A stretch of DNA of 64,000 nt from Sarcocystis neurona (lineage: Eukaryota > Apicomplexa > Conoidasida > Eucoccidiorida > Sarcocystidae): the NCBI GenBank assembly GCA_000727475.1, contig KL647297.1, forward strand, positions 1,369,940-1,433,939, read 5' to 3'. This document shows positions 15,501 to 30,500 of this stretch, one piece after another; position 1 is the stretch's first letter, and every line of letters starts with the position of its first letter. The notes beneath the pieces are model-generated. The model did not search any database, was not told the DNA's origin, and saw only the letters and a program-made list of their open reading frames with translations. Made by a program: the position numbers and the translations under genes.

Positions 15501-18500
15501 ATATATATATATGTGTAGAGGTATAGTAGTATCTCTCTGTCTATATTCGAACATATCTACGGCTATATAAGCATTCTACGTATATGTATATATATATATA
15601 TGTGTATATGTTCGTGTGTGTATGCGTACTCAAAGGTATATGTCTTTTCATCTATAGATTCGTATCTATCTCTGTTCATTCTTTCACGTCTTTGGCTATA
15701 CTTCTCTCCTCTATATATATGTATATACATTTTATCGTATGCACTTAGATCTATACCTAGCTATACATGTACATATTTGTATGTAGATAGAAGTGTGTAT
15801 CTCTTTCGATTCAGATCTGTGGCCACACATACATATATATATATATGTGTATCTGTCTCTCTCTTTGAATTTATAAATACATATATATATATATATATGT
15901 TCTCGTGCATATCTCTGTGTATCTCTCTCTCTACATATGTATATATATATATATACGTGTATATATGTGTTAAGAAATAACACTAGTGTGTGTAAGGAAC
16001 CACCTCTGTTGCTTTTGCGCCACAAAAAGACGTCCCACCAACATATATGCGCTGCTGCAGTACATTCTATATATATATATGTATACAAAAGTGTATATTC
16101 ATATACATTTACATACACACATACGAATATGTATATGTATGTGCACACGTGTAGATAATGCATACATCTATGTATATACCTGGGTGTATATATATATGTC
16201 TGTATCTATTTATCTACTAGTTGATACGGGTGTACACGTATATATTTAGATGAACACAGAGAAGTACATATACACCTATACGTATATGTGAATATATATA
16301 TATATATGCGGCGTTACTTTGGTTCTTATGGTAGCCGTAACCGGTGCGGCTTAAAGTCCCTCTGTGAACCTGCAGCTGAGAGTATATATGTGTATCCCTA
16401 ACTTATGTATATATATGTATGTATATATATGTTATATATACGTCTATATACATAAATATATATATGTGTTACCTACACGCATATATATATGTATGTGTAA
16501 ATTTACGTACGAGTGTCCCGTTTGATTATTAGGCGAGACTTTCGTCAGGAACTAGGGGGTGTGGCATCGCGGTCTCGAGAGCAACGTGACCATATAACTC
16601 TATATGTATATACTATTCATGTACATTCCTTTTTGCTACTACGACTCTTTCTTACATAATAGGTATACATATATATGTCGATAATGTATGGGTCTCTCTT
16701 TATCTATCTATATCCGTCTTTATCTGTCGCCCTCTATATATATGTGTGCTGGTGATTGATTTGCTGCGACTACGACGAAGCTGGCAGTGAGCGCAGATCC
16801 TTTCCTGCTACGTCCGCCCTATTGTATCTATATGTTCGAAGCCTGTATATATATATTATATGTGCGTGTGTGTATATACATTCATGAATGTATATTAATA
16901 TATATGTATGTGTGTAAATACATATGTATGTATAGGTGTATATGTATATATGTGCAGATGGCTTGTGCCACCGCTCCCCTGGCCTGGGGCAGTGTTGACC
17001 TGTACACCTATATATACGTATCTATTTGCACACGCTTCTACGATATCCATATATACATACATATGTACGTGTGTGTGTGTGTGTATTTATTCCACATATG
17101 TGCGTATACACACCTACTTATCGAATATATATATACACATACGTATATGTGAATATATGTTACGTAGGCAGTGAGAGACACAGAGAGATAGAGGGAGAGA
17201 CATGGAGCAAGAAGTCTTCATTTATATATATTCACAGAAGTGTATTGAAGAAGTACATTCAAAGAAGACATCCGCATTACACGACGCACACAAATTCATA
17301 CGTATTCTTCTCGTTTCTCCTCTACCAGTTTCGTTGATATGAAAGCTTTTTTCTTCTATTCTCCTCACATATATACACACACTTATCTAGGATATATACA
17401 TCTATATATACATACATATATATGGGTGTAGAATATTCCTACATCACAGCTATACGTATGTACAAGTCTTTGTGCGTACGTCAACACATGTCTGTATAAC
17501 CATAAAACAGGCATATATATATACATATAAAGTGTTAATCAATATATATATGAAGTGTGAACCAATAGATATACATATGTATATGTGTACATGTCTATAT
17601 AGCTGTCTGTCTGTGCGTATCTGCTGCTGTTGTTGCAACAGCAACGACTGAGTTCCTCCGACTTGAAACACCAGCTGCCGTTTTTTTTTACACCTGCGAG
17701 AGGACTGCCGCGTCGAGCGCGGGTGTTGCTGCTTCGTGCTGCTCGGGTTTTCACTTTTTAAATGTGAAAGATATAAAAAGTGAAGAAAAAGTTCCACGAG
17801 CCTTCCGCAGCACTTCCCACCTTCCCCTCTGCGAGTGTCTCCTGCCTTCTGCGCTTCCCCTTCCCGCTACATGCAGAGAATGAACCGGGGAGAAGAGGCC
17901 CTCGAGATATGGCAACAAATTCTCACTGGCAGTAAGTCATTTCTCACACTTCGATATACCACTGTGACTCTCTCTACATATATATATATATATATGTACA
18001 TTTACGTATGTGTATATGTGGCAGTGTGAGTGTATGTGCAACTATCTGTCCCTCTATCTGTCCATCTATCTATCTATATATATATATATATGTACGTATT
18101 GTATTTGTGTAGGAGGTACTCTGACGATGAATTGTCATTGGCAGGAAGAACGTCCTCACAGATAATGAACCATGTTCCTCTTTACATCTATTATACATAT
18201 AGCAGTATGACCTCGTGTGTAGCTCTCTCTAACTACGTATCTACATATATATATATATATGTGTATGTAGTATATATAGGTAGTATGTGTATGCAAGTCT
18301 TTGTACTCTCTATTTTGACGGCCGTTTCTCCCTGGCAGTAAGAGATTTCTTACATGGACGTAGACACATTTATGCTGCCCAGTTTACTGCTACGTGCCTC
18401 TATGACACCGCGTATATATAGTGGCTGTATCTTCACTCCTATACAAGTATATATGTGTAATTTTATATGTACCAGTATATACGGTAGACTCTCAGCAGTG

Positions 18501-21500
18501 ACAAGTGGAAACCTCTGCCATATACTACAGTAAACTACTGCATCCATATAGCTACATATTGTCCCGTGCCCCTGTATGCATCTCTCTCTCTGTGTATATA
18601 TACATATATGTATATATGTATATGTTAATTCTGCGTCTCTTGGTGTGTGCTCTGTATTAGTTGGGAACAACGTAACAGAGAGCTACTGCTGAGCTAGTTT
18701 TTCTCTTCCCTACTGCAGAATATTCTTACATGCGTATATTACACGTCTTGTCGTGTATCTATACATTCTATACATGCGTATATTACCCATGTTGCCGTGT
18801 ATCTCCATATTCTATACATGCGTATATTACCTGTGTTGTTGTATTTGTAGTAGATCTGTAGTATACTGGAGTGTTATACTGCCCTGTAGTAATAGCTGAA
18901 ATCTGTACAAATAATCCATTATCTATACGGTACATTTGTAGTGCGTGCCTCTATCTCTCTACATAGGCAGCAATATATCAATATATATATATATATGTAG
19001 GTGAATTTCATAGAAGTAATCTTTTCTACTTTACATTTCTCCTTAACTTATGTGCCTCTATATCTCTATGTAGGCATTGATATATCAATACAAATACATG
19101 TGTATATATATATATATATATGTATAGGTGAATTCTACAGGGTCAGTCTTTTCTACGCTACGTTTCTCCTTAACATATACAAAGAACCAGATATAGACGT
19201 ATAGTTTTCTGTAGTATACGTTACAAGTGTAGGACTCACATACGTATGTGCGTATTATAAATTGGATGCTGCGTGTATTGCATAGACGTAGTGGATGCAC
19301 TTCTTCTATAGATCAACTTTGTATACACTCCAAGCGAATATCTAAAGGCTCCATAGAATTGTATTATTCCCCACACGATGCGCATATATCTTTTTTTTTC
19401 GTTCTCCCCCAGCAGGAAGAAGTCCCCCCTCCCACACTGCGGTATCCTACTACTATACCACATCCACATACATATATATATATATATATATATGTATGGT
19501 AGTAGCTGTACTGCGTACTACATATTTGTATAGGTAGATACACGTACTACCATACCTGTGTACGTATGTACCTCTTTACACTACGTATATATATAGAGAT
19601 ACTACCGTACATATGGATATACGTATACTACCTTATATGTATATAATAGTAGCTGTCCTTCATATAGTATGTATATACATATATATACTCCCGTGTGTAT
19701 GTATATACATATTCTACGTTAGAGGTGTATATGGTAGTGGCTGTCCTCTACACAGTGTATATATATATATATACATACTGTCGTGTACATGTATATGGTA
19801 ATAGCTGTCCCCTATACAGTATGTAAAATATAGGTATAACGCCTTCTGTATGGTACGTACCTGCACACGCATGTACATATATACATATATATATAGATTA
19901 TACGAGTACAGTTTCTATGCTGCATATACAATCATATATGTGTATCCATACTGATATACGTACATTATATACGTATATAGGCATGCGCGTAGAGGAGATA
20001 CTTTTGAGTCGTGTCTGTATAGACACGTATGCGTACACTTTCCATTTCCGCGAGGATTTCCAGTTTTCTTCTACAGAACCCAACACAGAGAGAAAAAGGA
20101 AAGGAAGAAAATAAGACAGAGGCCTCCTTTTGGGGCGAGGAGGGTGTTTTCTCGTGCGTGTCTCCGGCTGCTGTCGCTGCTTCCTGTTCCCCCCCGGTAC
20201 TGCCGGGAATTCCACTCTGCTGCTGGTGCTGCTGCGGGGGAGGGCTGCAGGGCTGCAGGTCGACCCGAAGGCGACGACCGTCGGGGACGGCGTCACGGAG
20301 ATGCTGCAGCTGCTGCTGTCGGTGGCTGACGAAGACGCGCGGCCGCCTGAAACCTCGCCACGTGCTGCGGCTGAAGAAGCGAAAGAGAAGCGGAAGGCAG
20401 ACGTCGGGGAAGGAAAGGCGAAGGTCTCCGTGCGAGGGTCTCGTCGTCGTACCGAAGAACTTTTCAGAAGTTATGCGCCTTGCATTCTTCGAGCGGATCC
20501 CCGCACCGGTACACTGCGGAGACACACATGCAGAGAGACAGGAACGATGAGAGAAATTCTCCATTTTGCACGTACATCAACTTTTTGAGGCCGTCATTCA
20601 CTTCTCGACTGCTCCCCACATATGATAAGCAAAAAACTGCACCGCATTTGTAAGCGTATATATGTGTGTGTGTGTCCCTGCCATACATAAATGGATACTA
20701 CATATCATATATCCGCCATATCTCAAAAGTCGCTGTGCGTGAGTTACACCTCGCGAGGATCTTTCTTCCTCTCCAGGAGTATATATATATGTGTAAACGT
20801 ATGTGTGTGTGTGTATACGTAGGTGTATGTACACTCGAAGCCATTGCCTGTCTATATCCACATATATATTTCGAAGAATACATGTGTCTGTTTCACGCAT
20901 ATATATGCGTGATACTATTTGACTTGTAGAACATTCTTCCCACATATATGTATGGACACATATATGTATATGTGTGTGTATACGTGGAGATTTTATATAT
21001 ATATATGTATATGTATATATCTAGAACGGTATGTGTATTACATATAACTCCCAGACAAGTATATAAAGATGTGTAAATAGTTAATATTGATTCTCCTGCC
21101 TATCTCTGTAGAAAGTCTCTCTACCTTCTCTCGCTCCATATATATATATATATATATATGTGGACTTATCTTTTCTGTTGTTGAATGCGTGCGTAGATGC
21201 ATACGCGTATGAGTATGTGAAGATCCACCTGGAGGCGACGCTCCGACGCATACGTTTTCATATAGTCAAAGTGCTGCCTAATTACTCCTCATACAGATAT
21301 ATATACATATATACATTCACTATATATATATATGTATATCCACCATATATGTATATATATCCATCATACAGATATACATACATACATACATCCACCACAT
21401 ATATATATATATATCTGTATATATGTCTCCACCATATACGTATATATATTCAGATCTGAATATGTATCTCCAACGTATTTCTCTCTTTCTACTTCTCTCC

Positions 21501-24500
21501 CTCTGTATCCGTGTATGTACCCATCATGTGTATACATATATATATATCCACTATATAGAGAGATTTGTGCCTTGCCATGTATTTGATTTTTTTCCTTTTT
21601 GACCGACGGCTTGGTGGCGGTGCTTCTGTGGGCCGGTCTGCTAATTTTTCGTGGAAGCGCCGCTGTTGTGCGTGTGTGGTGGGTGCTGCAGCTCTCCCTC
21701 TGCTGCTCAGGCCGGGAGGAGGAGAAGCAGACGTGGGGCAGGCCGCGTCTGCCTCAGCAGGTGCAGCAGCTGCAGGAAGGAGCAGGAGGAGCAGCAGCAG
21801 AAAAGCGCCGAGCAGGAGCAGAGTTGCTCCTTCGTTGGCTATTCATTTGCTGTCTGACCCACACGTGGGAGACGAGACACTGCGCCATCAGCTGCAGGAA
21901 ATTTATATCGAAGAAGTTGTTTTCAGCAGAGACGCCGAGACCCACGAGACACCCCAAGAACTTGCTGTCCTCCACATGCGTCTGGCTCACACCTACATCA
22001 ACAGACGTACGACACTTCCACCTTCAATACTACATATACGTGTATATACGTATACATCTGTATGTATTCACATGCAGAAAAGGCCACGCGGATACATATA
22101 TATATATATATATGTATACGTACGCATGTAAAGGGAGGGATGTCAAAATGTATGCATTATGAATTATACATATGTGTATATATATATATAGAGAGAGAGA
22201 GAGAGAAACACACACACACACACACACATATGCAACTATATATATATATAGATGTACTAGAAACTTAGTAGTAATACATGCATATAGTTCCTCAATATGC
22301 ATATATATACGTATACGTATAGCGAGAGGGGTATCAATATGTATGGCTATTTGGGTTATACATATGTATATATATGTACAGAGAGAGAGACACACACACA
22401 CACACACACACACATGTACAAACACGTATATATATATATATATGCTAGAAAATTAATATTAATACACGCGTATAGTTGAACCGTACGCGTACATGTACGT
22501 ACACGTGAAGAGAGAGGGGTATCAATATGTATGGATGCTGGATTATACATATATGCATATACGTGTATGTATATAGACACACACACACACACGTAGACAC
22601 ATGTACATCTGTATATGTATACTGAAAGATGAATATTAAGACATGCGTCGAGTTTACCTGCTATGTGGTTGCTGTGTACACACGTCCATTTTTCGAATCA
22701 TCACGTACGTCTGCATATATGTGCGTATGTCTATATTTGTATCTATGTGTATATATATCCATGTATATATGCGTGTAAACATATAGGTCTATATGAATAG
22801 ACGTATAGATGAATATTTGCATATCTATACAGATACGTAGTTACGTCTCTATCTGCATGTGAGCGTCTGTACATATATATGTGGATACTGGAAACTACAC
22901 GTGGTCGTGTAGATATAAAGAGAGAGTTGCTGGTGGGTGCGCTGGTGTGTGTGGGACGATAGAAGGGAGGGGCTGCCGTGTGAAGAGGAAAAGCAGAAAA
23001 AGTAAATATATGGCAAATATCCGTCAGTGGGGACCTGCCAGTCCATAAAAGAAGAAGACGCAGAAAAAGAGAGAGAAAAGCGCAAGTGTGCGTGGTGTGC
23101 GTTGTCCACGTCTTTGTAGTAGTCCGCTTCTTAGCTCACACACAAACAAATATCTATACATACACATATGCGCATATATATATATATATCTGTGTATATT
23201 CGTGTGTCATTCATAAGTGTATATTTATTCTCTTCTTTGCCCATATATTTGTCTGCACACAAAATTCTTTTCTCGTATGAGGACACATTTCTTGTGATAT
23301 GCAGAGGTGTACGTACTCACGTAGCTGTGAAGATAGGATGCTTCTCTATATCTTTCCGCGTACATATACACCTCTCCATCAACATGCATGCATACCTACA
23401 TACACATGTGGTAAAGTATACATATATATATATATATGCGGAAGACGATTTGGTGTATATATATATATGTATACATATATGTAGCTGTATATATCTATCT
23501 GCACATACATATCCACACATGCGCATATGGATAATAAATAAACACATACATATATGTGTATGAAGACCTGCGTCAGTCGTTTTGTCATATTTTTCTTTAA
23601 TATAAGATTTCCCACTCTTCGTATATATGCACTGGTGGACTATATATAAATCTATATTAATTGATATAGCAGTGTTCCTTTGAAGAGATATATATCTATA
23701 TGTATATATATATACGTACATACATACCCATATATATATATATACATACACATGTAGACAGAGGTGACAGTGTCTCTTTGGAGATAAATATATGTGTATA
23801 TACATAAATCGAGATAACAATGTTCATTCGATTATATGGATGCGTATATGTGTGTGTGTGTATTTGTGTAATGGGGTAGGCGAAGAGTGAATCTTCCCTT
23901 CTTAATTGGAGTATCTTGTGAGGACGCACATTTTATGGGATTGGCGTCATCTGATGGCTTCGTTGCAGCAAGTTTCTCCTTTTCGTTTCCATCCCTCTCT
24001 CTCTTTGTCTTTCTCGTAAGTTTTATCTTCTTTGTCTTTATTCAAGGTTCTGAGGTGTGTGGCTGCTGCGCCTGCGCTGCTGCTGCTGTTGCTGCTGCTG
24101 CAGTGCTTGCAGCCGGTCCCCCCCACCCACACCTCGCAGGGGCAGCAGCTGCTGCTGCTTCAGAGGGTGAAAAGCGACTGGAAGGAGGTGGGGAAGAAGA
24201 AGAAGCAGTCGCGAAAGTGACAGGGGCAGCGGGAGCAGCAGAAGAAGAGGAAGACACAAGAAGAAAACTGCTGTATCTGCTGGAGTTCAGGAACAGCCTC
24301 GAGCCGCAGCTGTTGCTGCCGAAGGTAACAAACGCAGTGCCGAGAGAAGACAGCCAACAGCGGGACGCTTGCAGATGGACGAAGAAGAAGACAACAGAGC
24401 AGATAGCAAGGAACTGAAGAATATACGATACACACGTATAGCTGCATATATACCGCTTTATTTATCTACACACCTGCTTATATATATATATGTGTACAGG

Positions 24501-27500
24501 CATGTATATATATATATATATATGTATATATTCCTGCCTGCTCTCTGTGTGCCCCTGTTTCCATATCTGTATGACCTTCCTTAGTCTCTTTTTCTCTCTA
24601 TTTCTCTCTCTCTGTTTCCCTACACATATAGACGAATATATATGTATTACCTGTGTCTCCCTCTGCATATATATATATATATATAGGTGTATGTGTAGTG
24701 CTTCTCATGAGTAAGCAGATTCTACAAGATTATACACGCAGACACACTTCTGCATGCAGCCGGAGTTCAACCGCTACCAGCAGACTCTTCCTTTTGTATG
24801 GATCTACTATTACACAGAAGTACCTATATGCATATACATACATACATACATACACATCTACACATGTATGTGTGTGTATGTGCCTGATGCATGCACGTCT
24901 ACATATATGTGTACACACATATTTATATATATATGTAAGGACTGTACAAATTTTTAGGCTACTGTGCTATATCAATAGTGAATGACGCATGCAGGTATAC
25001 ATATGTGTATATTCATGTAGAGGGACTTTATAAGTTTTGGGGCTCCTGTCCCACGCCAGTAGTGAATGGTGCATGCACGTATACATATATATGTATATGT
25101 ATACGTACGGAATGTATGAATTTCTTGAGCTAGTGCACTATGTAGCGACAGTACGGATAGGTGGAAAAGGTTCTGCGTCTAGTGTTCGTACTTAGAGATG
25201 AATGCACCTCCATGCGTGGATATGCGTATACATATAGAGAGAGGGGCATTATCTCTGTGTGTGTGTATGTATATGTGCTGGCGTGGAAAGGGCGTAGTCG
25301 AAGGAAGCAGCAGGGCTGGGGAAGAAGCGAAAGTACGAGTGAATTGTTTTTCTTGAAGAAGTGCATTTGCAGCAGCCTGCAGTTAGTGAGAAGTTGTCTG
25401 CAAACTCGCAGACGCAGGGAGTCCGACAGAAAGAGAGGAATATCGAAGAAGAGAAGTTTTTGCGACGGAGGCAGCTACGCGGAAAGTTTTGTTGCCGTTT
25501 TTGCTCTGCAGCAAACGAGGTCACCGTTCATCAGCGGGTACTCTGGCGCGCAGATTTTCATTCGTGTGGGCGCCTCCCCCACTAGCCACATACATATCTG
25601 TGTATTTCAGCAATATATGTCTTCTTGCATGCATACAAATGTTCGTATATTTACTCGACCTAGGCGAGAGTTTGTACGTTTGTCTGTCGAGATAGACAGG
25701 CGTGTTTGTCTGCAAAGGTCTACGTATATATACGTATATGCATACACGTCTATGTATATATGCGTATATATGCACACATATTTACATACATATACATATA
25801 TATATATGCATCCGTACATGTTCAACAAAACATATATATATAACACGGGAAGAGGGGGGGGGGTGCAATTTTTTCGATATGGTACATACATATATATGAA
25901 TACACTTGTATGTATATATAGTATGTATGTATATGTTTATATGTATATATACTATGCAAGTATACGTGTACATGTATATATACCTTGGGTGTACATACTA
26001 ATATGTGTACACGTGTATATGTTCTCAATAAATATAAACTCCTATATACATACATATGTATATATACTGCAGGTGTACGCAGTGAAATTTCGATGTAGGA
26101 GTCGTGGGTGTGTATAGATGTATGTTCTGTGAATTTGTGTGCAGGAGTGGCATGCGTGAATATAGAGATCGTCTGCAAAGAGATGTGAAGATGTGATGCG
26201 GGTGGGAGGTTGCTGCAGGTGGAAGGCACGTGGTTGGTGAAGGAGACGGCGCTGCTGTACAGTCGCCTGGGCCAGCACGAGTCAGTCCCCCTCTCTTCGC
26301 CGGTTTCGCTCTTTGTCTTCCTTTCTCTGCCGATTGTTTCTTCTTGACAGCAAAAAGAAATTGCCTCTTCTTCGTATCCTGGCCGGCGCGCGGGCGCCGC
26401 GACGCGTCCGCCTCTCCTCACGACTGTCGTTGTCTCTGTTATACATATATATATATATGTATGTATAGTTATGAACGTATATGTATATACGTATACATAT
26501 GTGTATATATATATATGTGTGTGTGTGTGTGTGCACACGTATAAGGTGTTGCACTCACGACTGTCAATGTCTCTGTGTTACATATATGTATGTATGTATA
26601 TATGTATAGATATGTATGTATATGTGTATGCATAGATATTTTTGTATATGTATATATGTGTGTGTATAGATATGTATGTATAGATATGTATGTATATGCA
26701 TGTATGTGTGTATGTGTGTGTGTGTGCACACGTATAAGGTGTTGCGCCTATTTTATCTGTCTGTATCTGTACCTATCCGTATCTACACGTGTGTCTGCAT
26801 ATATCGACACCTGTGTGTCTATATTTCGCCGTTTCTATCTGTATCTATCAGTGTGTGTCTACCTGTGTCTCTTTCGTTCTCCTTCTTTATATCTACATAT
26901 ATACGTATATATTTGTTTGCGGACGTGTACATGTGTTGTTGAGGTGTCTGTGCCGCTGCGAAAAGGGGGATAATGACTACTTTATGAAAACGTAGAAACA
27001 TGCATCGTTGTCTCACTACGTATCTACGTTTCCCCATTATATACAAATTTCTACATACATGTGAAGAAGAAGAAAGAGAGAAGAACATACAAACACGTGT
27101 GCGTATATATATGTGTGGTCCTCTTCTTAGAGAGGCGTATGTAGCTCTCGAACGGCATGCCTACAACGACACGTATGACACACGCAGGTGTCTATACACC
27201 GGTGCCCACACCCGTAACCGTGCACATATGTCTCTCTCCTTATACATTGCAAAACATGTATATATATGGATATGTATTAATGAAAATGCCTGTTCATATA
27301 TATAGTCATGTGTATATTTATAGGTGTCTCAGATTTACTCCACGATGAATGCGTAGGTGTAAGCATGTGTGTATATATGCGCACGTCCGTGCATATATGT
27401 GTAAGTGAGTGCGTAGAGAGACGCGTACGTGTGTAGTCAAAGGTACACGCCTGTGATTGCGTGAATTCACACATATCTATGTATATACCTATATTCCTAT

Positions 27501-30500
27501 TTATATGTGCATATGTGTCTACCTATCAATCTATAGGGAGAGAGAGGTGCCTCCATCTCTATGATTACGCATGTAAACTGCAACTCTGCCTCAGGCGCAG
27601 GGTGGGTGTATGCCGGGATATCTGTTGCACCGTAGTATTTATCTGACATTCCCTGCTGACGGAAGGGCGCCGGGCGATCGTTAGTTTTGCAGAGGCTGAC
27701 AAGGGGAGACAGAGGTAGAGACGGCGGCGGGTCACTTGTAGGCAGACGCTAACAAAAGGGGGTTCAGAAACAGACGCAGGGGGGGGGGGGGGGGCAAGGG
27801 GTCTGTCTTGCGTGTGGCTGAATTTCGGCCGAGTATCTTCGCGGAATACATTCCTGCTGCTCAAAACAAACACCCAGGAGGCCGCTTACGCGTGTCTGCG
27901 CGTATGTCTATGAACACGTATCGTAGTTATGTCAGGAGGGGGTCTTCACCTCTCCCGCTCTCTTTCTATATATATGTAAATTCGTTGCAGTTTACACAGG
28001 TGTATCTGCGCGTACGTTTCTGTGCAGCTACGCACTCACACACGTCTGTTTATATTCGTGCGTCTCTTGTATTCCCCACACCTTTCCACACAAAACATGT
28101 ACGTATGCGAAGACCTCTTTTCGCCTATGTACATACTGTGCGCATACATATTATATATGTATATGTGTGTATCACGTAAACTGCTACATATATATATATA
28201 TATATGTAAGCACGTATCTCTATCAATACGTGTACTGTGTATATGCGTGTGTGTCGATATATATGCATGCACACCTACGTAGGTATATATACATCTGTGT
28301 CTGAGCGCTTCACGATATATGTACACATGTGCATGTGTGTCTATGCTCGTTTGCAAGCGCGTTTTCGTGTAAGCAAATCATGCTCGACCCATCCGTCGAT
28401 GCCACGCTCTCCACACACACACGGATACACGTGTACTATATACACGTATACTCGTATATGTGCGTTTATTATGGACTGTCTCACCTGGTAGGTGCGGCAG
28501 TTCTCGCCTCTGCAGCGTGCTCAAGAAATGCTCATTCCCCTACCATCGCGCAGCGGGTGTATAACGTGACGACGTGCCACGCCTGCCCACTGCTGCCCCC
28601 GCAGTTGAGCAGAGAGTGTTAAATTTTTGTACAGAAGCAGAGAAGTGAGGCAGCGCCGCTGATCGGCTGCACGTCCGTCGATTGCCGCCGTCGACGGAGG
28701 GCGGATCCTTCTTTTTGCTGACGGCTGAAATGTAGAAGAGTGAAGAGTTACACACGAGGGGGTGTGCGCAAGACACGCGTGGAAAACGCACGAGAGTCTA
28801 CGCACGCGCCTGCGTCCGCTTGGCGTCTCTCGATGTGACGTGACGTTGTTGGCACGCGCCATTACTGCATCTCCCGGTTTTCCACCGCAGCAAAGCGTTC
28901 TGCGAGGCTGTCTCCCTCTCTGTGTCTCTCCCTGCGCTGGTGGTGCCCGCCTTAATCACACGGCTGCTGCGTTGGCTGTCTTCTCATGGACACCCACACA
29001 GGGGCGCTGCCTGCACACGCGTCTACAGAGGTGTCTCGTCGATCATCTCTCTGGCGCCGGGGTCTCGTTTTACCAACAAGAGAGAGAGAACAGACGAAGT
29101 AAATGAGCTGTACGTACACCCTGCGGCACAAACATGAGAGAGAAAGAGATCGAAGTAACTGAGCTGTACGTACACCCCGCGGCACAGACATGAGAGAGAA
29201 AGAGAGCGAAGTAACTGAGCTGTACGTACACCCCGCGGCACAAACACGAGAGAGAGAACAACGTAACTGCGGGGTACGTACACCCGGCCGCACACGCACG
29301 ACAGAGAGAGAAGAGACAAAGTAACTGAGGTGTACGTACACCCCGCGGCACAAACGTGAGAGAGAGAGAGAGAACAAAGTAACTGCGGGGTACGTACACC
29401 CGGCCGCACACGCACGACAGAGAGAGAAGAGACCAAGTAAGTGAGGTGTGCCTGTACACTGGGAAGCGCGCGCGCGTGCTCCGGAGCTCGTTTGTGCTGT
29501 TGTACGTGTGTGGGGCGCCGTGCGTGTGGAACGTGCGAGTTTTTCAGGAAGGCGCTGGCACTTATCGTCAACGAGCTGAAGGACATGGAGACGGCCCGGG
29601 CGTTCTGTCTGATGGCAGATGCCGCTCTGCAGCCGCAGATTGACGCGATGTCTGCGGCAGAATACTCCCATGCCGTGGCCACGAACAGCACCTTTCGTCT
29701 TCCTCTCCGAGCCATCTCCGGGGCAGCAATACCGGGAGCTGGCCACTGGACGCACCTCGCTTCTGCTGCGGCAGGTGTGCGGCATATTTTCTTTCGCGGC
29801 TCTGTCGCTTTCTACACGCGCAGGCGCCTCTTCTGTAAATGTGTGACCTTTCTTCTCTTTCTTTGTCGTTTCTTGACCACCACCTCTTATATCTCCACGC
29901 GGATATCTGCCTGCGCTACACACACACATATGCGGAAAGCGACCTACAAAGCGGTGCTCCGGTTGTTACACAGCAACTCTCGAAGTGGCAGTCCCGCTGC
30001 CAGCGGGAAATGCCCTTCTCCACTTGTATTAGGCACTGTTGATACTTACACAGAGCAAGATATGTGGCTACATAGACATATTTGTATGTATATTTAAGGC
30101 TATGGAAATACATGTGCATGTGTACACCTAAAGCTACATGTATATTTGTATATACGTGTACATGACTGTACATATACAGGTGCATATATCACGGTACGTG
30201 TACATATATGTATACATATACGTATGCATGCGCATATACATACAAATGTATATACATACAGCTACACCTGTACATATGCAGGTGTACATCTTAAGCTACG
30301 TGTACACATATATATATATATATGTGCATATGCATAAAGCTATACATACATGTTTATAAATATATATATATACCGTGGACGTACAGATCCGCACCTATGT
30401 ACATGTATGTTGTATTTTCTAAAGGCATATTTCTGCGCTGCACCTGCTTTTTCTAGCCGTTTACGTTTGCGTGTGTGTGAAGCGTCCAAGACTGGCCACT

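Noticed and set aside
25161..26117. 318-codon plus-strand ORF
   Set aside because: More than half is Tyr/Ile/Val from TATATG repeats, and it does not fit the phase of exons 11 and 12.
28891..29037. A frame after ccaccgcag reading [20 protein letters not shown] and LLRWLSSHG, possible extra exon before exon 13
   Set aside because: It could start in phase 2 but has no donor that restores the frame to exon 13, and exon 12 to 13 already gives the exact family motif.
28952..29929. 325-codon minus-strand ORF
   Set aside because: It is mostly a translation of the 60 bp minisatellite, plus the reverse of exon 13; there is no start context or domain.
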